Origin: Candidatus Fermentithermobacillaceae bacterium | Lineage (GTDB): Bacteria; Bacillota; Sulfobacillia; Fermentithermobacillales; DUSS01 | Length of the DNA: 64,000 bases | Assembly (NCBI GenBank): GCA_014896535.1 | Contig: JADBKE010000008.1 | Location: forward strand, 1-64,000 | Direction of reading: 5' to 3' | In this document: in pieces, positions 37,728-45,718 of the stretch | Layout: the number at the start of each line of letters is the position of its first letter | How positions within the stretch are numbered: the stretch's first letter is position 1 | The notes under the pieces: generated by a model | The model's input: only the letters and a program-made list of their open reading frames with translations | What the model was told of the DNA's origin: nothing | The model's database searches: none | Translations under genes and position numbers: made by a program

Positions 37728-39026
37728 TCACACCTCCTCTGGATGGGCGATGCGCCCGGCGACGGCGGAAGCCGCCGCAACGTAAGGACCTGCCAGGTAA
37801 ACCTCGCTCTTTTCGTGGCCCATCCGCCCCACGAAGTTCCTGTTAGTGGTCGATACGCACCGCTCGCCCTCGTCCAGGATTCCCAGGTAACCACCGAAAC
37901 AGGGGCCACACGTAGGCGCGGCGACGACCGCCCCGGAGTCCACAAACACGTCGATCAGACCTTCTTTGAGGGCCTGCTTGTAGACGGCCTGGCTTCCGGG
38001 TATGATGAGCGTCCTCACCCACTTGCTTACCTTTCGCCCTTTGAGGATCTCGGCAGCTGCCCTGAGGTCCGAAATCCTGCCGTTCGTGCAGGAACCAATG
38101 ACAACCTGATGGATCTTCACGTCCCTGAGTTGGGATACGGGCTTGACGTTTGACGGGAGGTGAGGTACAGCGACCTGAGGTTCGAGGTCGGTCACATCGA
38201 AAGCAATGACCGACTTGTAAGTGCAGTCCCTGTCGCTACGGAGCCAGTCCAGCGTGCGAGAGGAAATGCCGCTTCCAGGTCCGCCTTGAGTACCTCGGCA
38301 GCACCCGTACTCGGCCAACCATGCCAGAGTCTTTTCATCCGGCTCGACTATGCCGGATTTCGCACCGGCTTCGATGGCCATGTTGCACATGGTGAATCGT
38401 CCATCCATCCCGAGGTCGGCGATGGCCTCTCCACCGAATTCCATGGCGCAATAGAGGGCGCCGCTGACCCCTATTCTCCCGATCGCGAGGAGAATAAAGT
38501 CTTTGCCCCCTACCCAGCGGCTTGGCTTGCCTTTGAACTCGAACCTGATGGTCTCCGGCACTTTGAGCCAGATCTCGCCGAGCGCCATAGCGCCCGCCAG
38601 GTCCGTACTCCCCACACCGGTGGCGAAAGCTCCGAGGGCGCCGTAGGTCACCGTGTGCGAGTCGCCGCCTATGACCAAGTCACCGGGTTTTATGAGACCC
38701 AGTTCCGGTAAGACCACGTGCTCGATGCCGAAGCCCGCGTCGTAGAAGTGGACGATTCCCTGGCTCCGGGCAAACTCTCGCATCTTCGTGCTGGATTTCG
38801 CAGCTTTTACGTCCTTGTTCGGCGTGAAGTGGTCGAGGACGATCACCACTTTCTCTGGGTCGAATACTCGGTCCGCCCCCATGCTCTTGAAGACGTCGAC
38901 GGCTATCGGCCCGGAAATATCGTTGGTCATCAGGAGATCCGGGCGGACCTGGACGATCTCACCGGGACGCACCTTGTCTTTTCCGGCATGGGCCGCCAGG
39001 ATCTTCTCGGTTATTGTCATACCCAT
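37728..39026 (-). CDS. LeuC/HacA-type hydratase large subunit (DmdA-like?)
   Basis: 432 residues from ATG 39026 (GAGG six bases upstream). Aconitase-superfamily large subunit of the short, two-component class: GDSHTVTYGALGAFATGVGS, the iron-sulfur cysteines in IGSCTNGR and PTCGPCFGGYLG. Interconverts a hydroxy-acid and its isomer through an unsaturated intermediate. In Eubacterium barkeri such a pair (DmdAB) hydrates 2,3-dimethylmaleate next to a dimethylmalate lyase; the same order, lyase-large-small, is seen here. Alternative: isopropylmalate or (homo)aconitate-type enzyme. Confidence 0.9.
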   Translation of the reverse strand: MGMTITEKILAAHAGKDKVRPGEIVQVRPDLLMTNDISGPIAVDVFKSMGADRVFDPEKVVIVLDHFTPNKDVKAAKSSTKMREFARSQGIVHFYDAGFGIEHVVLPELGLIKPGDLVIGGDSHTVTYGALGAFATGVGSTDLAGAMALGEIWLKVPETIRFEFKGKPSRWVGGKDFILLAIGRIGVSGALYCAMEFGGEAIADLGMDGRFTMCNMAIEAGAKSGIVEPDEKTLAWLAEYGCCRGTQGGPGSGISSRTLDWLRSDRDCTYKSVIAFDVTDLEPQVAVPHLPSNVKPVSQLRDVKIHQVVIGSCTNGRISDLRAAAEILKGRKVSKWVRTLIIPGSQAVYKQALKEGLIDVFVDSGAVVAAPTCGPCFGGYLGILDEGERCVSTTNRNFVGRMGHEKSEVYLAGPYVAAASAVAGRIAHPEEV

Positions 39027-39082
39027 TTGAGACCTCACCTCCCGGTCGCCTGGGATTCCGTTCCAGGAAAACAGCAGACGTA

Positions 39083-39949
39083 TCAGCTGACCTGGTACTT
39101 TCTTTCGAGAGCCTGGAATTCTTTGAGCCCGACAAGCTCGTTGAACTGGTGGAAAGTGAGCATTTTATCGATGAGGCCCGCAGTAGTACCGGTCTTCTTG
39201 AGCTCGTTCACCGCTTCGCGTATGGCCCCAGCTGCCATGTACAGAGTGGCCAGCGGGTAGATCACCAGGTTGTAGCCGAGTTTCTGGAGCTCGTCTACCG
39301 ACAGGAGCGGCGTCTTTCCGTGCTCTATCATGTTGGCCATTAAAGGAGCGTCGATGGCATCGCGGACCTTTTTCAGTTCGTCGACGCTCTGCGGCGCTTC
39401 TACGAATATGACGTCAGCACCGGCGGCGACCGCCATTTTCGCTCTGGAAATGGCTTCGTCCAGGCCGTACACGGCTCTTGCGTCGGTTCTGGCGATTATG
39501 ACGAAATCCGGGTCGGTTCTGGTGTCGACGGCGGCCTCGATCTTCTTGGCCCACTCCTTGGCGTCGATGACCTGCTTACCCTCCATGTGGCCGCAGCGTT
39601 TGGGCATTACCTGATCTTCCAGATGGATGGCGGCGACCCCGGCTCTCTCGTATTCCTGGATCGTGCGCCTGACGTTGAGAGCGTTTCCATAACCGGTATC
39701 TCCGTCAGCTACGACGGGCACGTTCACCGCCTGCGCTATTCTGGCTGCGTGGTTGGCCATTTCGGTCAACGTTAAGAGCCCGTAGTCAGGCGCGCCCAGA
39801 AGGTCCGCGGAGGCGCCGTATCCGGTCATGTAGACCGCAGGAAAGCCCGCCTGTTCGATTATCTTGGCCGACAGGGCATTGAAAGCACCCGGGGCCACGA
39901 CGATCTTCCCGCTGGTGAGAAGCTGCCTTAGCTGCGTCGTCTTTCTCAA
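39083..39949 (-). CDS. PrpB/ICL-superfamily acid lyase 1
   Basis: 288 residues. PEP mutase/isocitrate lyase superfamily: GYGASADLLGAPDYGLLTLTEM, VADGDTGYGN (Mg-binding Asp), the catalytic-loop motif KRCGH with the cysteine that marks C-C bond lyases rather than phosphomutases, and IIARTDAR. Candidate 2-methylisocitrate lyase or 2,3-dimethylmalate lyase, cleaving its acid to pyruvate plus a second acid. TTG start after GAGGAGG. First gene of the leftward unit lyase-hydratase-symporter, driven by the sigma-54 promoter at 40077-40093. Confidence 0.9.
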   Translation of the reverse strand: MRKTTQLRQLLTSGKIVVAPGAFNALSAKIIEQAGFPAVYMTGYGASADLLGAPDYGLLTLTEMANHAARIAQAVNVPVVADGDTGYGNALNVRRTIQEYERAGVAAIHLEDQVMPKRCGHMEGKQVIDAKEWAKKIEAAVDTRTDPDFVIIARTDARAVYGLDEAISRAKMAVAAGADVIFVEAPQSVDELKKVRDAIDAPLMANMIEHGKTPLLSVDELQKLGYNLVIYPLATLYMAAGAIREAVNELKKTGTTAGLIDKMLTFHQFNELVGLKEFQALERKYQVS

Positions 39950-40033
39950 CTTAACCGTTACCTCCTCAACACTGCACCGGCCGTCTTCCGAACCGTAGGG
40001 CCCGCTACGGCAGATGCGTTTTGTGACGTCCCG

Positions 40034-40045
40034 CTGAAATTTCAG
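40034..40045. promoter_or_regulatory. Perfect palindrome in the lyase 1 leader
   Basis: CTGAAATTTCAG, 12 bp, about 20-30 bp downstream of the predicted sigma-54 start. Contains the TGAAA/TTTCA half-sites also seen upstream (40317-40390). Possible regulator site; role inferred. Confidence 0.35.
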
Positions 40046-40076
40046 GGGCCGTTGAATCCTTCGTCAGTCTAAGCTG

Positions 40077-40093
40077 AGCAACGACCGTGCCAA
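40077..40093 (-). promoter_or_regulatory. sigma-54 promoter for lyase 1 operon (perfect consensus)
   Basis: Read leftward: TTGGCACG-GTCG-TTGCT, an exact match to YTGGCACG-N4-TTGCW. Transcription would begin near 40067, giving a leader of about 118 bases before the lyase TTG. Confidence 0.92.
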
Positions 40094-40316
40094 CGTGAGA
40101 AACCAAAGCCCAGGCGGAATTACGGGAACGGTTGAAAGCCAAGTAGGACCGCCGGTCTCTCGGCAACACGCAACCGGGTACGGCCTAACGTTATAGAGAA
40201 AAGTTGAACGGCCGGTGCGGTCGCTGCGTTTGAATGCAGGACCTCCCTAAAACGCTCGTGGAAATTACAGGGGAGTTGAAAGAGGGGTGAAGGCCGCGGG
40301 TGCTCATCACCGTTAC

Positions 40317-40390
40317 GTTTCAGGAACGGCGTGTTTCATGAGTGGTACATCTGTCTCGGTGCTGATACACAGGTGCCTCATTGGTGAAAC
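40317..40390. promoter_or_regulatory. Repeated GTTTCA/TGAAAC elements, candidate activator sites
   Basis: GTTTCA at 40317-40322 and 40333-40338 and its complement TGAAAC at 40385-40390, located between the two divergent sigma-54 promoters. Spacing and location would suit enhancer sites for the adjacent activator; unproven. The rest of 39950-40528 holds no gene. Confidence 0.35.
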
Positions 40391-40463
40391 GTTGTGCAAC
40401 ATCGGGCCAAGGGTATCCGCCGGAGCGCCTATGGTAGTTCCGTGTCGGGACCTAACCCGCTCC

Positions 40464-40479
40464 GTGGTACGGTTTTTGC
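40464..40479 (+). promoter_or_regulatory. sigma-54 promoter for lyase 2
   Basis: GTGGTACG-GTTT-TTGC: one mismatch in TGGCACG (T for C), GG-N10-GC spacing exact. Predicted start near 40491, 38 bases before the lyase 2 ATG. Confidence 0.8.
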
Positions 40480-40528
40480 GCAACGTGTTTTTGAGGTGAT
40501 TTCAACTACCGGAAAGGGGTTTATTGCT

Positions 40529-41392
40529 ATGGAAGCCTGCAAGAAATTCAGAACGATGCTGGAGCAACCCGGTTGCATCATCGCTCCGGGGGTTTACGAC
40601 GCCCTGTCAGCCCTCGCCGCGGAAAAGGCCGGGGTTGAGGCGGTCGTTATGGGAGGTTACGGCGTTTCCGCATCCAGGCTCGCCAGACCGGACATCGGCC
40701 TTTTGACCATGACGGAAATGGCCGAGCAGCTCAAGATGATATGCGACGCCGTGAGCATCCCCGTAATCGCGGACGGGGATACCGGCTATGGCAACCCGGT
40801 GAACGTCGAACGTACGGTGAGAGAATACGAGCACGCGGGGGCAGCTGCCATACTGCTCGAAGATCAGGAATTCCCCAAGCGGTGCGGCCACATGGCGGGA
40901 AAGACGGTTATTCCCGCGGAGGAGCACGTCTTGAAGCTCAAGGCGGCGATAGCGGCGAGGCAGAACCCGGATTTCGTGATAATAGCCAGGTGCGACGCCC
41001 GTGGTCCCCTCGGCCTGGACGAGGCTATCCGCCGGGGGCATCTTTACCTTGAAACGGGGGTTGACATGCTTTTCATCGAGGCTCCCCAGACAGTAGAGGA
41101 GCTTGAGAGGATAGCCCGGGAGTTCCGTGGCGCAAAACTCGTCGCCAACATGATCGAGGGAGGTAAGACGCCCGAAGTTGACGCCCGCACCCTTGGCGAA
41201 ATGGGCTTTAAACTTGTCTTCTGGCCCTGTACGGCGCCTTACGTGACCTTGAAGAATCTGATCGAGGTCTTCAAGGTCCTGAAGAGAGACGGTACCACAT
41301 CGCGGGTGCGCCACATGATGTTCTCATTCAGCGAGTTCAACGAACTTGTGAATCTGGAAAGATTCGTCCCGTCCGCCGTGGAAAAACGCTGA
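40529..41392 (+). CDS. PrpB/ICL-superfamily acid lyase 2
   Basis: 287 residues from ATG 40529, nine bases after GAAAGGGG (an in-frame start at 40394 precedes the promoter and is rejected). Same fold and motifs as lyase 1: GGYGVSASRLARPDIGLLTMTEM, IADGDTGYGN, FPKRCGH, IIARCDAR. The paralogues face away from each other and each has its own sigma-54 promoter. The GRCDAR/LGLDEAIRR region differs enough that a second substrate is possible, e.g. one lyase for methylisocitrate and one for dimethylmalate. Confidence 0.9.
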   Translation: MEACKKFRTMLEQPGCIIAPGVYDALSALAAEKAGVEAVVMGGYGVSASRLARPDIGLLTMTEMAEQLKMICDAVSIPVIADGDTGYGNPVNVERTVREYEHAGAAAILLEDQEFPKRCGHMAGKTVIPAEEHVLKLKAAIAARQNPDFVIIARCDARGPLGLDEAIRRGHLYLETGVDMLFIEAPQTVEELERIAREFRGAKLVANMIEGGKTPEVDARTLGEMGFKLVFWPCTAPYVTLKNLIEVFKVLKRDGTTSRVRHMMFSFSEFNELVNLERFVPSAVEKR

Positions 41393-41471
41393 AGACCCAA
41401 ACGAACAAGCTGCCGGTGGCGCGGGTGAGCTGGAGAGGTTTGCCGAAGGGCTCCCCCGGACGGCCGCGTAC

Positions 41472-43556
41472 CTAGTGGTTTTGGACACCGGCCTCCTTCA
41501 GCTGCCTCCATAGCGTTGTGCGGCTTATGCCGAGCAGGCGGGCTGCTTCGGACTTGTTGCCGCCCGCCTTGTCCAGAGCTTCCATGAGTTTTTCGAACTT
41601 GAATCTCCTGACCTCGTCCGACAGAGCCCTACCGGACCCGTCGCCCTCCTCGAGGCGCTCGCCGGACGCGGTTCGCCGATTCAAGGATCCTGTGAACGTA
41701 AACCCTTTCTCTGAGCTCCGGTGAGCAGTCTGCCCCGGTTTTGCGCCTGGTCCGCGTTCTCCGCCTTCGGCGACGGGAGAAAGAGCGTACCCGCCACCGG
41801 CCTCGCGGCGCGATTCGGTCCTCGAGAGGAGGTCTTCAACGCAAGCTTCGAGTTCTACCGGGGACGGCGCCTGCCCATCGAGAACGATTACGAGCCGGTC
41901 GATCATATTCTCGAGTTCCCTGACGTTACCGGGCCAACTGTACCGACAGAACACCCTGCAAATGGCGTCAAGTCGCGGCTTCTCGAGGAGACGCGGGTTG
42001 GCCCGCGGACGCTTGCTCAAGAAAGAACTCACGAGAGGAGGGATATCCTCCAGTCTCTCCCTCAAAGGAGGAATGGTCAACCTCAGCACATTCAGCCTGT
42101 AGAAAAGGTCCTCCCTGAACCGGCCCTCCTGTACCATCTGCCACAGGTTCTTGTTGGTCGATGCAATCACCCGTACGTCTACGGGGATCACCCGCGTGCC
42201 GCCGACACGGAGTATTTCTTTCTCCTGCAAAACCCTGAGGAGCCGAGCCTGCAACCCCGGGGAAACTTCCCCGATTTCGTCGAGGAATATGGTGCCCCGG
42301 TGGGCCAGTTCGAACAGCCCTTCCTTGCCACCTCTCCTGGCTCCGGTGAAGGACCCCTCCTCGTAGCCGAAAAGTTCGCTTTCCAGAAGGCTCTCGGACA
42401 AAGCTGCACAGTTTACGGCCACAAAGGGCCCCAACCTTCGAGGGCTTTCGTTGTGTATGCTTTGGGCGAAAAGTTCTTTCCCAACGCCGCTTTCGCCCGT
42501 TATGAGGACTGACAGGTCCGAATTGGCAAAGCGTATAGCCCTCTCGATGACCGCGGCCATCTTGGGACTCTGGTAGATTATGTCCTTGAACGTCGCCTTA
42601 GCCTTGAATCCCTTTTTGTACTGAGACCGCCGGATCTCCTCGGTCGCTTTCTGGATATACCCGACGTCCAGGAACGTGGCCACCACTCCCAGAACCTGCT
42701 GACCATCGGTGATGGGCACCCTGTTCGTGACTATCTTCACGTCACCCACGTCCTGAACCTGGTTCAGCTGGGCTTGCCCGGTTTGGAGTACCTCATCGAC
42801 CTTGGAATTTTCTATTACATCCGTGGCTTTCTTCCCCAGCACTTTCGTAGCGGGAATACCCAGGATGCGCTCGGCAGCGGGATTGAAAAGGATGATTTTC
42901 CCCTCGGAATCCGTAGCCATGATTCCACCGTACGCGAAGTTGATTATCGTCCGGAGCCTTTCCGTCCTTTCGATCTCCTTTCTTCTGGAGAGTCCCACCT
43001 GGTATGCATGCCTCAGGGCGACCCGAAGACTTTCGTTAGAATATACGAGAACGCCTGCCAGACCATGGTACTCGCCTATCTCGCAGGCCAAGCTCGCTCC
43101 GACGACAGCTTTACAGCCCCGCTCCTTGAGAGCTGCTATCTTGTCCCACAGGTCCTGATAAGTCTCGTATATTACGGGTATCACCTGCGGTTTCAGCACG
43201 TCGAGAACATCGGCCAGACCTTCTATGGGCTCGCGGAAACTCACTACTGCAACGGGACCGCCATAGGAAGAAGCTTTCTTTATCGCCGACATGAGGTCGA
43301 AAGCGCTGACGTCGATGGTGACGAGCGGTGTGTGAAGGTGGGGCCTGATGAAGCTGGCATTGCCGCTTCCGCTTACGAAGACGTCGACCATTTCTTGCTG
43401 CTCAAGCCTCTTGGCTATTTCGAGAGCCTTTTCAAAAAGGGCATCGTACACCTGAAGCGACACGTTCCCTGCCAGATCGGCAGGGAGCGTCATTTTCTTG
43501 AACAGCTCTGCCATCGTCTTGTAGCCCATAATAGCTATTCTGATTTGCACCGGCAT
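41472..43556 (-). CDS. PrpR-type sigma-54 transcriptional activator
   Basis: About 694 residues from ATG 43556 (frame open to GTG 43622 but PrpR_N begins at IRIAIMGYKTMAEL). Order: PrpR_N ligand-sensing domain (to ~190), PAS (~205-320, ATDSEGKIILFNPAAERILG), AAA+ sigma-54 domain with GESGVGKE and GSFTGA in place of the usual GAFTGA, a low-complexity linker, and a Fis-type HTH (NKSEAARLLGISRTTLWRQL). PrpR proteins sense 2-methylcitrate or related acids and switch on propionate genes. It is convergent with lyase 2 and is the obvious activator for both sigma-54 promoters. Confidence 0.93.
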   Translation of the reverse strand: MPVQIRIAIMGYKTMAELFKKMTLPADLAGNVSLQVYDALFEKALEIAKRLEQQEMVDVFVSGSGNASFIRPHLHTPLVTIDVSAFDLMSAIKKASSYGGPVAVVSFREPIEGLADVLDVLKPQVIPVIYETYQDLWDKIAALKERGCKAVVGASLACEIGEYHGLAGVLVYSNESLRVALRHAYQVGLSRRKEIERTERLRTIINFAYGGIMATDSEGKIILFNPAAERILGIPATKVLGKKATDVIENSKVDEVLQTGQAQLNQVQDVGDVKIVTNRVPITDGQQVLGVVATFLDVGYIQKATEEIRRSQYKKGFKAKATFKDIIYQSPKMAAVIERAIRFANSDLSVLITGESGVGKELFAQSIHNESPRRLGPFVAVNCAALSESLLESELFGYEEGSFTGARRGGKEGLFELAHRGTIFLDEIGEVSPGLQARLLRVLQEKEILRVGGTRVIPVDVRVIASTNKNLWQMVQEGRFREDLFYRLNVLRLTIPPLRERLEDIPPLVSSFLSKRPRANPRLLEKPRLDAICRVFCRYSWPGNVRELENMIDRLVIVLDGQAPSPVELEACVEDLLSRTESRREAGGGYALSPVAEGGERGPGAKPGQTAHRSSEKGFTFTGSLNRRTASGERLEEGDGSGRALSDEVRRFKFEKLMEALDKAGGNKSEAARLLGISRTTLWRQLKEAGVQNH

Positions 43557-43699
43557 CACCACCGGAAAGTAAGGTAATCTAAGGACAAATCGCCCTCCCG
43601 AAAATCCCGGAGCAAAGTTCACGACCAGGGATTCGGAGTTTATTCGCTAATTCTTCTATACAATCTGAGATTTCTCCTGCTAACCCGGCCAATCCTGCA

Positions 43700-43856
43700 C
43701 CCCGTGAAGTCTGGAGCCTAAGCTTTCAGCGTAAGGTCTCAAGCTGCACCACCGGGAAGAAACGAGTTCAAAGACACTTTTGGAGAAGGGAAATCATCAA
43801 GAAAGTGCACGTTTCTGGAAAGGTACACAGCATCGTGAGGGCCGAATGTTGGGCTA
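43700..43856 (+). pseudogene. Diverged fragment of the 3' end of a leuS gene
   Basis: One open frame reads KKRVQRHFWRREIIKKVHV then SGKVHSIVRAE, against [20 protein letters not shown] then VYSIVTAE at the end of the intact LeuS. By hand, about 73% of bases match over ~92 bp without gaps (43761-43852); weaker resemblance reaches back to a PR at 43700. No start codon, no ribosome site and no upstream leuS sequence. A duplicated or transferred leuS tail. Confidence 0.75.
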
Positions 43857-44094
43857 GTGCGCCCCCTATTCCCACTACTGCGGCCGTCAGCATGCGGTGT
43901 TTCCGCATTATAGGAAGCATCCACGTAAAATTGCCGATCACATGGTCACACCCCTTTGTTCGGCCTCGTACGTCGCGTTCTTGAACGTATCTACCAGGTG
44001 CTGCCAGAGCACACATATCCACTAAAACGTTTGACATCTGTTGCGCTCGTTTAATTGTTCTGATGCGGTCAAATCCAAGGAGCCCCGCAAGGTC

Positions 44095-44757
44095 TTACCA
44101 GTTTGTTCTCTCCACGCACCTTGCTTCCGCGCGGACGGTTATCGGGATACCGCGGGCGAGACCCGGAAGCCAGCGAAGGAAGAACGTCCTCACGGTCATG
44201 GAAGCCTGCACCATCACGGCGGGCTCCCCCTCCCCGGCACCGCCCGCTCCCCCCGAGGGGTTGCTTACGGTGGCCGAAATGACGGGCTCGGTTACCAGCC
44301 CTTTTCTGACCAGGGGCGCAAGGTTGGTAAAGGTGATGTCGGCGGCCTGCTGCCTGGCCGCCGCCGGGTTAATCACGACCATTCCTTCGGCCAGCTTATC
44401 CCAATCGAGCTCCTGAACCGCCGCGAGAGCCCCCATGTCGCAAGCGGCTTGCGCGGTCTGTCGCACGACGAAGGCAAGCCCCAGGTCAAAGACCATTCCC
44501 ATAGCTAAAATGCATATGGGGAGGTAAAGAGCGACCAGGAGAGTGACCCCGCCTTTCATCGCTCTCTCTTTAGCTCTCTCTTTAGCTTTCTCTTTGGCTT
44601 TGCCTTTGGCTTTCTCTTCGGCTTTCGCTTCGGCCTTGGCTCTGGGCTTGCTTTTGGTTTCGGCGTTCACTCTGACCTCGGGCCGGGCTTCCGGCCCGTC
44701 CCCGGCTCTGGTTTCGACGCTGGTCCCACCTTCATCCCTCAAACTATCTCGGCACAT
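44095..44757 (-). CDS. TadE/TadG-like pilus assembly protein with Ala-Lys-rich tail
   Basis: 220 residues as annotated. A single N-terminal-type membrane helix (VTLLVALYLPICILAMGMVFDLG) and an extracytoplasmic domain match TadG-like pseudopilin proteins. The first ~64 residues are a basic KAKEKAKERAKE repeat encoded by a 12-bp tandem repeat (44561-44656); translation may instead begin at the internal ATG before KGGVTLL (44565). Last gene of the Tad operon; overlaps tadE by 14 bp. Minor pilin role inferred from family. Confidence 0.75.
   Translation of the reverse strand: MCRDSLRDEGGTSVETRAGDGPEARPEVRVNAETKSKPRAKAEAKAEEKAKGKAKEKAKERAKERAMKGGVTLLVALYLPICILAMGMVFDLGLAFVVRQTAQAACDMGALAAVQELDWDKLAEGMVVINPAAARQQAADITFTNLAPLVRKGLVTEPVISATVSNPSGGAGGAGEGEPAVMVQASMTVRTFFLRWLPGLARGIPITVRAEARCVERTNW
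44561..44656. repeat. Coding 12-bp tandem repeat, eight units
   Basis: Eight contiguous 12-bp units on the plus strand from GCTCTCTCTTTA (two exact copies) through GCTTTCTCTTTG, GCTTTGCCTTTG and further variants; on the minus strand they encode a four-residue period (K-A-K/E-x). Confidence 0.85.
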
Positions 44758-45271
44758 ACTCGCTCCTCGTCACCACCTCTGCTTGAATCGGGATGTCACC
44801 GCCGGAAATCGCCGCGACAAGAGGCATCTTCAGCCGGTAACGATACCGGAGAGTGACCGTGATCCGGGTACCGTAAATGGCTTGTCCGGGCCGGATCACC
44901 CACTCTACTTCGTCGGGATTTATCCCGGACAGGGCGAGGGATTCCCTCATCCTCTCCACGACTTGCGCCGTTCGTCCCCCTTGAACCGCCGCAAGCCGGG
45001 CGGTTTCCCGGGCTACCGACGTGAGCACCAGCTTTGCGTTGAGAGCAAGACCTACGTCGAGCATGGAGAAGAGGAGAAGGGCCAGAAGCCCAACGACGAG
45101 CGCAAACTCGGCGACGGCCTGGCCCCGCTCCTGCCGAATGGTCAGTACAAACGCTAGAAACGTTCTGAGCAGACCTTTCGTCAGGGTCGATCTCCTCAGC
45201 GGCGGATTCGCCGGTGCATCCGCTTCTAACCGCGTGCTTTGTAAGCGCGAGTTCATCTCCGGGTCAAGCAC
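44744..45271 (-). CDS. tadE: TadE-family pilus assembly protein
   Basis: 175 residues. Type IV pilin-like class of the TadE family: ERGQAVAEFALVVGLLALLLFSMLDVG is the hallmark (Gln-Ala-x-x-Glu-Phe-Ala then membrane helix), followed by the short periplasm-facing domain (TSVARETARLAAVQGG). Acts in Flp pilus biogenesis. About 45 residues precede the motif, so the start may be internal. Confidence 0.85.
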   Translation of the reverse strand: MLDPEMNSRLQSTRLEADAPANPPLRRSTLTKGLLRTFLAFVLTIRQERGQAVAEFALVVGLLALLLFSMLDVGLALNAKLVLTSVARETARLAAVQGGRTAQVVERMRESLALSGINPDEVEWVIRPGQAIYGTRITVTLRYRYRLKMPLVAAISGGDIPIQAEVVTRSEYVPR

Positions 45272-45350
45272 TGGTTCATCCCGTCCTCTCCGCCTCTATC
45301 CCGAACCTACCCTGAGCTTGATCTTCTGAGCTAGTGCCTCGCGCCGGACC

Positions 45351-45524
45351 TTACGGGGAGGTGGGAGCGTCTTTGAGCCGGTCCACCACGTCCAGTATCT
45401 TCCCGCGGAGAGTCTCGCCCAGCTGGCCCAGCACTAAAATGAGGCCTACGACCACGATAGCCAGTACAAGCGCATATTCGGCGACAGTAGCTCCTCTTTG
45501 GTCTTTTCCGTGCCTTACGACCAT
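45351..45524 (-). CDS. flp: Flp-type pilin
   Basis: 57 residues from ATG 45524, six bases after GAGAGGAGG; the longer frame to 45635 has no such site. Classic Flp prepilin: short leader MVVRHGKDQRG then ATVAEYALVLAIVVVGLILV (Glu at +5 of the mature protein, hydrophobic helix). Cleavage is expected after the Gly before ATVAEY. The structural subunit of the Tad pilus; the prepilin peptidase is not in this window. Confidence 0.9.
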   Translation of the reverse strand: MVVRHGKDQRGATVAEYALVLAIVVVGLILVLGQLGETLRGKILDVVDRLKDAPTSP

Positions 45525-45718
45525 GCGAATCCTCCTCTCCGCAAACCGCTTCGCCTTTATAACCAGGAGCGAGCTCCTGTAATTGAACATCGTCCCCAAC
45601 CGGGAAAAGCAATGCGCCAACTTGTACACATCCATCCTCCCTTTCGTAACCGGAATAGAAATTCGTGTCGTGAACGGTTATCCTGAAGAAAACGAATCCG
45701 GCCACCCGGCCCGCCGAA

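Noticed and set aside
37724..37945. N-terminal extension of the LeuD-like frame
   Set aside because: It runs through the large-subunit gene in another frame; the GTG at 37723 has the strong ribosome site.
43623..44094. Small minus-strand frames (61 and 89 codons)
   Set aside because: The first is antisense to the leuS fragment; neither has a ribosome site or recognisable similarity.
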